From positions 310,001 through 374,000 of the forward strand of contig NZ_JXYE01000002.1 in NCBI RefSeq assembly GCF_000967725.1: a stretch of 64,000 bases of DNA, read 5' to 3'. The notes beneath the pieces were generated by a model. It made no database searches, was not told where the DNA came from, and saw only the letters and a list, made by a program, of their open reading frames with translations. Both the position numbers and the translations under genes were made by a program. This document shows positions 1 through 8,234 of the stretch, in pieces (the stretch's first letter is position 1; each line of letters starts with the position of its first letter). Origin of the DNA: Loktanella sp. S4079. GTDB lineage: Bacteria; Pseudomonadota; Alphaproteobacteria; Rhodobacterales; Rhodobacteraceae.

Positions 1-203
1 ACAAGCATCGTCAATGGGCGGCCGACTGCCGTGGTCGAAACCACCGAAATGTCCTGTTCGATGATTTTATTGTCGCGCAGCCGATGAATTCTGCGTTGAA
101 TAGAAGTCGGCGAAAGCCCGACCCGTTCCGATAGCTCGGCACTGGTGAGTTGGTTGTTTCGCTGCAGTTGTTGCAGGATTTTTTTATCAATGTCGTCAAT
201 CAT
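1..203 (-). CDS. Lrp/AsnC-family regulator, N-terminal part (runs off left edge)
   Basis: This is the N-terminal 67 or so residues of an Lrp/AsnC transcription factor, read leftward from an ATG at 203 and cut by the window edge. The winged-helix part is visible: a start MIDDIDKKILQQLQRN, then LTSAELSERVGLSPTSIQRR, the typical helix-turn-helix of the family. The ligand-binding RAM domain would lie outside. It is divergent from doeA with a 117-bp gap holding overlapping AGATAA palindromes. Ectoine-catabolic clusters of Halomonas (doeX) and Ruegeria (asnC) carry such a regulator, so I infer it senses an ectoine breakdown intermediate and controls doeABD. The family call is firm; the regulatory target is inferred from position. 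Confidence 0.88.
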   Translation of the reverse strand, partial: MIDDIDKKILQQLQRNNQLTSAELSERVGLSPTSIQRRIHRLRDNKIIEQDISVVSTTAVGRPLTML

Positions 204-266
204 GGTCTAATTCATATTTTGATAGGGGAATTTCGCGAAAACACTGCGAAGATTACGAATATTTGC

Positions 267-297
267 AGATAATTATCTTAAGATAAAGATAATATCT
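267..297. promoter_or_regulatory. Overlapping AGATAA palindromes between asnC and doeA (candidate operator)
   Basis: Three overlapping palindromes are visible: AGATAATTATCT (267-278, perfect), TTATCTTAAGATAA (273-286, perfect) and AGATAATATCT (287-297, perfect around one central base). They sit 24 bp before the doeA start and about 65 bp from the divergent regulator start. Lrp/AsnC proteins bind arrays of such AT-rich palindromes, so this is the likely site of the adjacent regulator. Binding itself is inferred. Confidence 0.6.
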
Positions 298-320
298 CCA
301 CTTGGAACCAGGAGACATGA

Positions 321-1496
321 ATGCCCGAATTGCCGTTCACAGTGCAAGAGTATGTTGCGCGACTGTCAAAAACCCGTAGCGAAATGGCCTCACGTGGTTT
401 GGATGCGCTGTTTGTCACCGATCCGTCGAATATGTCTTGGTTGACGGGTTATGACGGCTGGTCGTTCTATGTGCACCAAGGCGTGTTGATCACGCATGAT
501 CGCGAACCCGTCTGGTGGGGGCGCGCGATGGACGCGGTTGGGGCGCAACGGACCACCTATCTAAAAGACGCGAATATCGTTGGTTATGACGATACCTTTG
601 TTCAAAATCCGTCAAAACACCCGATGTCCGACCTTGGCCGATTGTTGAATGACTATGGATTGACCAAGTGCCGGATCGGCGTCGAAATGGATAACTACTA
701 TTTCACCGCCGCCGCATTTCTAACCTTGCAAGGCGCGGTCGAGGCCGCCCGCTTTGTCGATGCGACGGGTCTGGTGAACTGGCAACGCGCGATCAAAAGC
801 GAGACCGAAGTGCGCTATATGCGTGCAGCCGCACGGATCGTGGAACAGATGCACGCCACGATTCGCGATAAGGCTGAACCGGGAATGCCCAAGAACGCAT
901 TGATTGCCGATATTTATCATACTTCGGTTGCGGGTGCGGATGGCTATTGGGGGGATTACCCCGCGATCGTGCCCATGGCGCCATCGGGAATGGACGCCAC
1001 CGCGCCACATTTGACATGGGACGATAGTCCTCTGCGTGAGGGGGAGAGCACATTCTTTGAAATTGCGGGGGCGCATCGGCGGTATCAATGTCCGCAGTCG
1101 CGGACGCTGTTCCTTGGCAAAGTGCCGCAAAAGTATCTCGACGCGGAAAAGGCGGTCCTCGAGGCCGTTGAAGCCGGGCTAGAGCAGGCCCGCCCGGGTA
1201 ACCTTTGTGAAGACATCGCTAACGCCTTTAACGGCACGTTGAATAAACTGGGTTTTGAAAAGGATAGCCGTTGTGGCTATGCAATTGGTCTGTCGTATCC
1301 CCCAGATTGGGGAGAGCGGACAATGTCGTTCCGTGCTGGGGACAAAACCGTTCTAGAGCCGGGAATGACCTTTCACTTTATGCCCGCACTTTGGCTGGAT
1401 GATGGTGGCTTAGAGATCACAGAGCCGATCTTGATCACTGATCAAGGTGTTGAGTGCCTGTGCAAGACCCCGCGTGAACTCGTGATCAAAGACTAG
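321..1496 (+). CDS. doeA: Ectoine hydrolase DoeA (EutD)
   Basis: This 391-residue cytoplasmic protein has the creatinase-type N-terminal domain (about 1-155) and pita-bread M24 domain (about 160-385) of the ectoine hydrolases. It opens the ectoine ring to give N-acetyl-2,4-diaminobutyrate. Typical segments are DPSNMSWLTGYDGWSFYVHQ near residues 34-53 and GESTFFEIAGAHRRY near 241. In the Ruegeria homologue a glutamate in that region forms a covalent substrate adduct; the Glu near residue 247 is the likely equivalent (inference). Canonical M24 metal ligands are not all present, as known for this family. AGGAGA lies 7 nt before the ATG; an ATG at 317 is out of frame. doeB follows after 3 nt. Confidence 0.93.
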   Translation: MPELPFTVQEYVARLSKTRSEMASRGLDALFVTDPSNMSWLTGYDGWSFYVHQGVLITHDREPVWWGRAMDAVGAQRTTYLKDANIVGYDDTFVQNPSKHPMSDLGRLLNDYGLTKCRIGVEMDNYYFTAAAFLTLQGAVEAARFVDATGLVNWQRAIKSETEVRYMRAAARIVEQMHATIRDKAEPGMPKNALIADIYHTSVAGADGYWGDYPAIVPMAPSGMDATAPHLTWDDSPLREGESTFFEIAGAHRRYQCPQSRTLFLGKVPQKYLDAEKAVLEAVEAGLEQARPGNLCEDIANAFNGTLNKLGFEKDSRCGYAIGLSYPPDWGERTMSFRAGDKTVLEPGMTFHFMPALWLDDGGLEITEPILITDQGVECLCKTPRELVIKD

Positions 1497-1499
1497 AAT

Positions 1500-2495
1500 A
1501 TGCGAAACAATCCTATCATTCCCACGGTTAATTTCGGTGCTGATGGTGTGCAGCACGGTTATCTAAGATTACCCCATAGCCATAATGAGAGCGCCTGGGG
1601 CACCATCCAAATCCCGATCACGATTGTAAAGAATGGCGAAGGGCCGCGCGCGCTTTTGACTGGTGCCAATCATGGGGACGAATACGAAGGACCGCTCGCC
1701 TTGGTGTCGCTCGCGCAGACCCTGCGGGCAGAGGATGTCACGGGTACGGTGATTATTGTGCCATTCATGAATCTACCGGCATTTCTGGCTGGCACCCGTG
1801 TGTCGCCGCTTGATGGGGTGAATATGAACCGCGCGTTTCCGGGGCGGCCTGACGGTGGACCGACGGAAAAGATTGCAGATTACTTTCAACGGGTTTTGTT
1901 ACCGATGGCGGATATTGTGCTTGATTTCCATTCGGGCGGGCGCACGTTAGATTTCCTGCCCTTTGCTGCGTCTCATGTGTTGGATGACGTCGAGCAGCAG
2001 GCCCGTTGTCGGGCCGCGCGTGATGCGTTCAACGCCCCGTTTAGTATGGAAATGCGCGAGATTGACGCGCTGGGCATGTATGATGACGCAGCTGAATCGC
2101 AGGGCAAAACCTTTGTCACGACTGAGCTGGGCGGTGGGGGGGCTGCGACCCCAGAAACCGTACAGATCGCCCGCAAAGGTCTGCGCAATTTGTTGATTCA
2201 CGCCGGTATCATAGAGGGGCAGATGGATATCGCGCCCACCCGTGTTCTGACCCAACCAGATGATGCGTGTTTCCACTTTGCCGAGGACGGCGGATTGGTC
2301 GAATTTGTCGTCGCGCTGGGTCAAACGGTGCGCAACGGGGATGTGCTCGCTCATATCTGGGATCAGCGTCACACAGGCCGCCCGCCGCAAACCGTCACTG
2401 CCCAGATGGATGGCATGCTGACTGCGCGCCATTTTCCTGGGCTGATTGGCGCGGGCGATTGTCTTGCCGTGCTTGCCGTTGAAATTTCTGCTTAA
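1500..2495 (+). CDS. doeB: N-alpha-acetyl-diaminobutyrate deacetylase DoeB (EutE)
   Basis: This 331-residue zinc-dependent deacetylase of the succinylglutamate desuccinylase/aspartoacylase family acts on the DoeA product to release L-2,4-diaminobutyrate and acetate. The zinc site is visible: GANHGDEYEGP near residue 56 (His and Glu ligands) and DFHSGGRTLDF near 142 (third His). NMNRAFPG near residue 109 is the substrate-binding arginine motif. The family's beta-barrel C-terminal domain (about 240-331) is complete. It starts 3 nt after doeA with little Shine-Dalgarno sequence, so translation is probably coupled. DoeA and DoeB work as a pair in Ruegeria. Confidence 0.92.
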   Translation: MRNNPIIPTVNFGADGVQHGYLRLPHSHNESAWGTIQIPITIVKNGEGPRALLTGANHGDEYEGPLALVSLAQTLRAEDVTGTVIIVPFMNLPAFLAGTRVSPLDGVNMNRAFPGRPDGGPTEKIADYFQRVLLPMADIVLDFHSGGRTLDFLPFAASHVLDDVEQQARCRAARDAFNAPFSMEMREIDALGMYDDAAESQGKTFVTTELGGGGAATPETVQIARKGLRNLLIHAGIIEGQMDIAPTRVLTQPDDACFHFAEDGGLVEFVVALGQTVRNGDVLAHIWDQRHTGRPPQTVTAQMDGMLTARHFPGLIGAGDCLAVLAVEISA

Positions 2496-2510
2496 TCAAA
2501 AGGACGTATC

Positions 2511-3881
2511 ATGCTTACGAACGACCCGCTCGAACAATGGGATCGCGAGAATTTCTTTCACCCCTCGACCCATTTGGCGATGCATGCGCGCGGCGAAACG
2601 CCAACGCGGGTGATTTCTGGGGCCAAAGGCGTCTACATCCAAGATCGCGACGGGAACCACTTGCTCGATGCTTTTGCAGGGCTTTATTGCGTAAATATTG
2701 GTTACGGTCATACTGAAATAGCGGAGGCCATTGCGAAACAGGCGCAGGAATTGGCCTATTACCATTCCTATGTGGGACACGGGACAGAGGCGTCGATCAC
2801 CTTGTCTAAAATGATCATGGATCGCGCACCTGATCACATGTCCAAGGTTTATTTTGGTCTGTCGGGATCCGACGCAAATGAAACCAACATCAAACTGATT
2901 TGGTATTACAACAACATTCTAGGGCGCCCAGAAAAGAAAAAGATCATCTCGCGGTGGCGTGGTTATCATGGATCGGGCTTGATGACTGGTTCGCTGACAG
3001 GGCTAGACCTATTTCATAAGAAATTTGATCTCCCGCTTGCGCAGGTCATTCATACCGAGGCGCCGTATTACTACCGTCGCCAAGATCCCACTATGTCCGA
3101 AGAACAGTTTTCTGCCCATTGCGCGGCTGAGCTAGAGGCCCTGATCGAACGTGAAGGTGCAGATACAATCGCGGCATTTATCGGTGAGCCCGTTTTGGGC
3201 ACCGGTGGCATTGTTCCTCCTCCGGCTGGGTATTGGGAAGCAATCCAAACTGTGCTGGAAAAACATGATATTCTACTGGTCGCGGATGAGGTGGTGACAG
3301 GATTTGGCCGATTAGGCACCATGTTTGGGTCAGAGCACTATGGCCTAAAGCCCGATTTGATTACGATTGCCAAGGGTCTAACCTCGGCCTACGCGCCGCT
3401 ATCCGGCTCCATCGTGTCTGACAAAATGTGGAAAGTGCTTGAACAAGGCACAGATGAAAACGGCCCGATCGGTCATGGCTGGACCTACTCAGCGCATCCT
3501 ATTTGTGCCGCTGCTGGCGTGGCCAATCTTAAGTTGTTGGACGATTTGGGTTTGGTTGCGAATGCAGTGCGCATGGGTGCCTATTTGAACAAATCCATGC
3601 AGGACGCGCTGGGCAAACATATCAACCTTGGTGATGTACGCGGGGAAGGGCTGCTTTGCGCGGTTGAATTGGTCAAAGATCAAGATACGCGGATGGGTTT
3701 TGATCCTGCCGACAAAATCTGCCCGCAGATTGTTGCGAATATGCTAGAGCAGGGTGTCATTGCGCGGGCGATGCCGCAGGGCGATATCATCGGGTTCGCC
3801 CCACCGTTCTGCATTACCGAAGCAGAAATCGACAAAGTCGTCGATGTTACCGCAAAGGCAATTGCTGCAGTTCTGGGATAA
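2511..3881 (+). CDS. doeD: Class III PLP aminotransferase, probable DoeD of ectoine catabolism
   Basis: This 456-residue class III (omega) aminotransferase is the third gene of the ectoine operon, 15 nt after doeB. PLP-site features are DEVVTGFGRLG near residue 260 (Asp pairing with the pyridine nitrogen) and TIAKGLTSAYAPLSG near 286, whose Lys forms the Schiff base. GLSGSDANE near 117 is the phosphate-binding loop. By context it converts 2,4-diaminobutyrate to aspartate semialdehyde, as DoeD/Atf does elsewhere. The family also includes beta-alanine/pyruvate and taurine transaminases, so substrate rests on neighbourhood. No aspartate-semialdehyde dehydrogenase (doeC) is seen here. Its 3' end overlaps the convergent VOC gene by 35 bp. 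Confidence 0.82.
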   Translation: MLTNDPLEQWDRENFFHPSTHLAMHARGETPTRVISGAKGVYIQDRDGNHLLDAFAGLYCVNIGYGHTEIAEAIAKQAQELAYYHSYVGHGTEASITLSKMIMDRAPDHMSKVYFGLSGSDANETNIKLIWYYNNILGRPEKKKIISRWRGYHGSGLMTGSLTGLDLFHKKFDLPLAQVIHTEAPYYYRRQDPTMSEEQFSAHCAAELEALIEREGADTIAAFIGEPVLGTGGIVPPPAGYWEAIQTVLEKHDILLVADEVVTGFGRLGTMFGSEHYGLKPDLITIAKGLTSAYAPLSGSIVSDKMWKVLEQGTDENGPIGHGWTYSAHPICAAAGVANLKLLDDLGLVANAVRMGAYLNKSMQDALGKHINLGDVRGEGLLCAVELVKDQDTRMGFDPADKICPQIVANMLEQGVIARAMPQGDIIGFAPPFCITEAEIDKVVDVTAKAIAAVLG

Positions 3882-4257
3882 GTTGGATCAAGTCCCAACG
3901 ATTGCCAAAAGGGTCGTTAAAGACAGCTAAGCGGCCATAGGGTTCGTCGCGAGGGTCTTCTTCGAAATGTACGCCCTTGGCCCGCAACTCGGCGTAATCT
4001 TTGTCAAAATTGTCGGTATGCAAGAATAGCCAGACGCGACCGCCGCCTTGATTACCAATGGCGGCGGTTTGTCGTTCACCGACGGCGCGGGCGAGTAGAA
4101 ACCCTGTTTGGGCGCCTTTTGGGGCAACGCGGACCCAGCGCTTTGCTCCGCCCAGATCAGTGTCCTCGAGCAGTTCAAACCCCATTGTGCCGACAAAGAA
4201 CGCAATGCCCTCATCGTAATCAGGTACCAGTATCGACAATAGGGCGAGGTGCCGCAC
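3847..4257 (-). CDS. VOC-superfamily (glyoxalase-like) protein
   Basis: This 136-residue protein has the paired beta-alpha-beta-beta-beta modules of the vicinal oxygen chelate fold: an N-terminal strand LALLSILVPDYDEGIAFF and a C-terminal module ending FNDPFGNRWDLIQL. That C-terminal signature is common in glyoxalase/bleomycin-resistance-like proteins. The reaction cannot be read from sequence. The start is a GTG directly after the TAA of the upstream MAPEG gene, so the two are probably cotranscribed. Its 3' end lies inside the last codons of the convergent aminotransferase gene. Confidence 0.8.
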   Translation of the reverse strand: MRHLALLSILVPDYDEGIAFFVGTMGFELLEDTDLGGAKRWVRVAPKGAQTGFLLARAVGERQTAAIGNQGGGRVWLFLHTDNFDKDYAELRAKGVHFEEDPRDEPYGRLAVFNDPFGNRWDLIQLIPELQQLPLR

Positions 4258-4644
4258 TTAAAAGACAGCCGTTAAAAGGAGCCAAATTGCGGCAAGTCCA
4301 AGTTGCCCCATCGTGAGCAACATGCCCAACTGGCGGAGCGGGAAATTCATCGGATGTTTCCAAAATGCCGCGGCGTGGCTTGCGCGACCCAGAAGCACCA
4401 TCAGCCCAAAAAGGTGCACGATCCATGCTGCGCCACCGTTCAGTTCAATGATCGCAACGAGGATGATCCCCATTGGCGCATATTCAGCAAAGTTTGCGTG
4501 AGATCTGATACGTTGCCGGATGGCTGGGTTATCTTTATCGCCCAGCGAAATCTTGAGCGCGCGACGCATCGCAATGACGCGAATTGTCAGTGTCAAGTAA
4601 ATCAGAGAAATGAATGCTGCATAGATAGCGGTTATGGAAAGCAT
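4258..4644 (-). CDS. MAPEG-family membrane protein
   Basis: This 128-residue integral membrane protein has four hydrophobic segments and the bacterial MAPEG signature: ALKISLGDKDNPAIRQRIRS near residue 30, then HANFAEYAPMGIILVAIIE. The family contains glutathione transferases and eicosanoid enzymes; bacterial members are probably inner-membrane glutathione-linked enzymes, with unknown substrate here. The ATG at 4644 is preceded by AAAGG. Its 5' leader holds the palindrome AGGTGTC-TAG-GACACCT. The VOC gene follows with no gap. Confidence 0.82.
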   Translation of the reverse strand: MLSITAIYAAFISLIYLTLTIRVIAMRRALKISLGDKDNPAIRQRIRSHANFAEYAPMGIILVAIIELNGGAAWIVHLFGLMVLLGRASHAAAFWKHPMNFPLRQLGMLLTMGQLGLAAIWLLLTAVF

Positions 4645-4659
4645 TGGGTTTGCCTTTCG

Positions 4660-4701
4660 AGGTGTCTAGGACACCTTTGGGCGACATTTGCCGCCCAAAG
4701 G
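4660..4701. terminator. Two adjacent stem-loops between pyc and the MAPEG gene
   Basis: AGGTGTC-TAG-GACACCT (4660-4676) is a perfect palindrome. It abuts CCTTTGGGC (4674-4682) pairing with GCCCAAAGG (4693-4701). They lie 9 nt past the pyc stop on the minus strand. No T-run follows, so this is either a weak terminator/mRNA 3'-end structure for pyc or a leader element of the MAPEG gene. Confidence 0.45.
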
Positions 4702-4709
4702 CAAGAGCC

Positions 4710-7700
4710 TTATTCCAACTCGATCAGCAAATCCTTGGCATCGATTTGTCCGCCCGGTTGGACATGAACCGCCTTGATTATGGCGTCGCGTTCCGCGTGG
4801 ATACCGGTTTCCATCTTCATGGCCTCAATAGTCAGCAGTAGATCGCCTTCTTTGACCTCTTTGCCAGCGGTGACCGCGACCGATGCGACAACACCTGGCA
4901 TCGGGGCGCCAATATGGTCGGGGTTGCCCGCCTCAGCCTTGGGCCGCGAGACTTTCTCGGCGGCGGCCAAACGGTTCATGACCCGGATCGCACGCGGTTG
5001 ACCGTTTAGTTCAAAGAACACTTTGACTTCGCCGTCTTCGTTCATTTCTGAAACGGCTTGGAGACGGATTTCGAGCGTCTTACCGGGGTCGATTTCGGCT
5101 GAAATCTCTTCGCCGGGTTCCATGCCATAAAAGAACGTCCGCGTCGGAAGTGTCCGCACTGGTCCGTAGGTTTTGTGGCGCTGCATGTAGTCGGTAAAGA
5201 CCTTCGGATACATCAGATAGCCGTTCAGGTCTTCATCGTCGATTTCGGCACCATCCAGTTGGTTGGACAGGTCAGCGCGGGTCGCCTCTAGATCGACAGG
5301 CGGCAAAGATTTTCCGGGGCGTTCCGTGATTGGTTTTTCGCCCTTGAGGATTTTCTTTTGGATCGCTTCCGGCCAGCCACCGGGAGGCTGACCAAGGCTG
5401 CCGCGCATCATGTCCACAACGCTGTCAGGAAATACGACATCGACCTTGGGGTCTTCGACTTGGGCGCGGGTCAAGTTTTGGCTGACCATCATCAGCGCCA
5501 TATCACCCACAACCTTGGATGATGGGGTCACTTTGACGATGTCGCCGAACATTTGGTTCACATCCGCATAGGTCTGCGCCACTTCGTGCCAGCGTTCCTC
5601 TAGGCCAAGGCTGCGAGCCTGCGCTTTGAGGTTGGTGAACTGACCGCCGGGCATTTCGTGCAGGTAAACTTCTGAGGCTGGTGCCTGAAGGCCTGATTCA
5701 AAGGCCGTGTAGTGGGCGCGAACCTGTTCAAAGTAGTTGCTGATTTCGCGAATGGCCTCGATGTCCAATCCAGTGTCGCGTGCATCGCCGCGCAATGCTT
5801 CGACAATCGAACCCAATGTCGGTTGCGATGTGTTGCCAGAGAATGAATCCATCGCCGCGTCCACACAATCTACGCCAGCGTTCGATGCCGCCAGAATGGT
5901 CGCAATGGATGCGCCCGAAGTATCATGGGTGTGGAAGTGGATCGGCAGACCGATTTCTTCTTTTAGGGCAGTGATCAGCGTTTTGGCTGCGGCAGGTTTC
6001 ATAAGGCCCGCCATGTCCTTGAGACCCAGCACATGTGCGCCAGCTTCTTCTAGCTCGCGCGCCATATTGAGGTAGTATTTCAGGTCATACTTTGCCCGTT
6101 TCGGATCACGCAGATCCCCCGTGTAGCAGATTGTGCCTTCGATGACCTTGCCGGCCTTGCCAACCGCATCCATCGCGACACGCATGTTTTCGACCCAGTT
6201 TAAGCTGTCGAAAACTCGGAAGACGTCAACGCCAGATTTTGCGGCCTGAGAGACAAAGCTCTGCACCACATTGTCAGGGTAATTGGTGTAGCCGACCCCA
6301 TTTGACGCCCGCAGCAGCATCTGCGTCATGATGTTTGGCATCGCTGCACGAATGTCACGCAGACGCTGCCAAGGACATTCCTGCAAGAAACGATAGGCCA
6401 CATCAAATGTCGCACCACCCCAGCATTCAACGCTGAACAATTGGTTCATGTTTTGCGCATAGGCGGGGGCTGCATTGATCATATCAATTGACCGCATCCG
6501 CGTCGCCAAGAGCGACTGGTGACCGTCCCGCATCGTGGTGTCGGTGATCAGCAGTTGTTTCTGGTCGCGCATCCAATCGGCAACGGCTTCTGCCCCGAAG
6601 TCTTCGAGAATGTTGCGGGTGCCTGGCGTGAAATCGGTGATTGGTTTTACCGGAGGTTTCGGCGCTTTGACCTCGGCCGCAGGGCGCGGACGGCCAGCGG
6701 TCTCTGGGTGGCCGTTCACGGTGATATCCGCAATATAGGTCAGGATTTTCGTCGCACGGTCGCGACGTTTGCTAAAGTTGAACAGATCAGGTGTCTGATC
6801 GATGAACTTTGTGTGGTATTCGTTGCTCAGGAACGTGGGGTGTTTCAGCAGGTTTTCGACAAATGCAATGTTCGTCGAAACGCCACGAATACGGAATTCA
6901 CGCAGGGCGCGGTCCATCCGTGCGATTGCCATTTCAGGGGTTGGTGCGCGGGCAGTCACTTTGGTTAGCAAGCTATCGTAATAGCGCGTGATCACTGCGC
7001 CGGAATAGGCCGTACCGCCGTCCAAACGAATGCCGGGGCCAGTCGCAGAACGGTACATCTGAATGCGACCGTAATCAGGGATAAAGTTGTTCTGCGGGTC
7101 TTCGGTCGTGACGCGGCACTGCAATGCGTGACCGTCAAGTTTAACGTCATATTGTGACGCGCAACCTGTTGCCTCGACCAATGACTTGCCTTCGGCGATC
7201 AAGATCTGCGCACGCACGATGTCGATGCCAGTGACTTCTTCGGTGACGGTGTGTTCCACCTGAACACGGGGGTTTACCTCGATAAAGTAGAACTCGCCGC
7301 TGTCCATATCCATCAGGAATTCGACAGTGCCGGCGCATTCATAGTTCACGTGCTGACAGATTTTCTTGCCCAGATTACATAGCTGTTCACGCTGTGTGCC
7401 CGACAGATATGGAGCAGGGGCGCGTTCGACGACCTTTTGGTTGCGGCGCTGGACGGAACAATCGCGTTCCCATAGGTGATACATCTGCCCGTGCGTGTCG
7501 CCCAAGATTTGCACTTCGACGTGGCGCGCCTTGATGATCATCTTTTCAAGGTAACCTTCGCCGTTACCGAATGCGGCCTCGGCCTCGCGGCGACCTTCGA
7601 GAACCTTTTCTTCGAGTTCGTCTTCGGACATGATCGGGCGCATGCCGCGGCCACCGCCACCCCAAGACGCCTTCAGCATCAAGGGATAGCCAATTTCCGC

Positions 7701-8153
7701 TGCTTGCTTTTTGATCTTGGCCATATCATCGCCAAGAACTTCGGTTGCTGGGATCACGGGCACGCCTGCTTCGATCGCAACACGACGCGCGCTGGCCTTG
7801 TCGCCTAAGGCACGCATGGTTTCGGCTTTGGGGCCGATAAAGGTGATACCGTTTGCGGCGCAGGCATCAACGAATTCAGGGTTTTCTGACAAAAGCCCGT
7901 AACCGGGGTGGATCGCGTCGGCGCCAGCCATTTTGGCGACGCGAATGATCTCATCAATCGAAAGATAGGCAGCAACCGGGCCCAGCCCCTCGCCAATGCG
8001 ATAGGCTTCGTCTGCTTTAAAGCGGTGCAAACCCAGCTTGTCTTCCTCAGCGTAAACCGCGACGGTTTTCTTGCCCATTTCGTTTGCCGCACGCATGATG
8101 CGGATCGCGATTTCGCCACGGTTGGCAATCAAAATCTTGTTGAACTCGGTCAT
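4710..8153 (-). CDS. pyc: Pyruvate carboxylase
   Basis: This single-chain biotin enzyme of 1147 residues makes oxaloacetate from pyruvate, bicarbonate and ATP (anaplerosis). Domains in order: biotin carboxylase (about 1-450; [41 protein letters not shown]), carboxyltransferase (about 535-830; LLITDTTMRDGHQSLLATRM, with metal-binding HFHTHDTSG), the allosteric/PC-OADA region, and a biotinyl domain at the end with EAMKMETG carrying the biotinylated Lys. The ATG at 8153 was chosen over an upstream in-frame ATG because GGGGAG lies at correct spacing and homologues start MTEFNK. A promoter-like pair and the palindrome GTTAGCGCTAAC lie just upstream. Confidence 0.96.
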   Translation of the reverse strand: MTEFNKILIANRGEIAIRIMRAANEMGKKTVAVYAEEDKLGLHRFKADEAYRIGEGLGPVAAYLSIDEIIRVAKMAGADAIHPGYGLLSENPEFVDACAANGITFIGPKAETMRALGDKASARRVAIEAGVPVIPATEVLGDDMAKIKKQAAEIGYPLMLKASWGGGGRGMRPIMSEDELEEKVLEGRREAEAAFGNGEGYLEKMIIKARHVEVQILGDTHGQMYHLWERDCSVQRRNQKVVERAPAPYLSGTQREQLCNLGKKICQHVNYECAGTVEFLMDMDSGEFYFIEVNPRVQVEHTVTEEVTGIDIVRAQILIAEGKSLVEATGCASQYDVKLDGHALQCRVTTEDPQNNFIPDYGRIQMYRSATGPGIRLDGGTAYSGAVITRYYDSLLTKVTARAPTPEMAIARMDRALREFRIRGVSTNIAFVENLLKHPTFLSNEYHTKFIDQTPDLFNFSKRRDRATKILTYIADITVNGHPETAGRPRPAAEVKAPKPPVKPITDFTPGTRNILEDFGAEAVADWMRDQKQLLITDTTMRDGHQSLLATRMRSIDMINAAPAYAQNMNQLFSVECWGGATFDVAYRFLQECPWQRLRDIRAAMPNIMTQMLLRASNGVGYTNYPDNVVQSFVSQAAKSGVDVFRVFDSLNWVENMRVAMDAVGKAGKVIEGTICYTGDLRDPKRAKYDLKYYLNMARELEEAGAHVLGLKDMAGLMKPAAAKTLITALKEEIGLPIHFHTHDTSGASIATILAASNAGVDCVDAAMDSFSGNTSQPTLGSIVEALRGDARDTGLDIEAIREISNYFEQVRAHYTAFESGLQAPASEVYLHEMPGGQFTNLKAQARSLGLEERWHEVAQTYADVNQMFGDIVKVTPSSKVVGDMALMMVSQNLTRAQVEDPKVDVVFPDSVVDMMRGSLGQPPGGWPEAIQKKILKGEKPITERPGKSLPPVDLEATRADLSNQLDGAEIDDEDLNGYLMYPKVFTDYMQRHKTYGPVRTLPTRTFFYGMEPGEEISAEIDPGKTLEIRLQAVSEMNEDGEVKVFFELNGQPRAIRVMNRLAAAEKVSRPKAEAGNPDHIGAPMPGVVASVAVTAGKEVKEGDLLLTIEAMKMETGIHAERDAIIKAVHVQPGGQIDAKDLLIELE

Positions 8154-8178
8154 TGCACTCCCCTTTGCAGTTGCAGCA

Positions 8179-8226
8179 TTCTTAGCGGGCTGCGGCCAAT
8201 TGTCCAGACCCATTGTTAGCGCTAAC
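8179..8226 (-). promoter_or_regulatory. Putative pyc promoter with palindromic operator GTTAGCGCTAAC
   Basis: GTTAGCGCTAAC (8215-8226) is a perfect 12-bp palindrome with the central CG typical of LacI-family operators. On the minus strand it lies 8 bp before a TGGACA hexamer (8201-8206), then a 16-bp spacer, then TAAGAA (8179-8184), and the pyc start follows at 8153. The geometry suggests regulated pyc transcription. No LacI-type regulator is visible in this window. Confidence 0.45.
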
Positions 8227-8234
8227 GTGACGTT

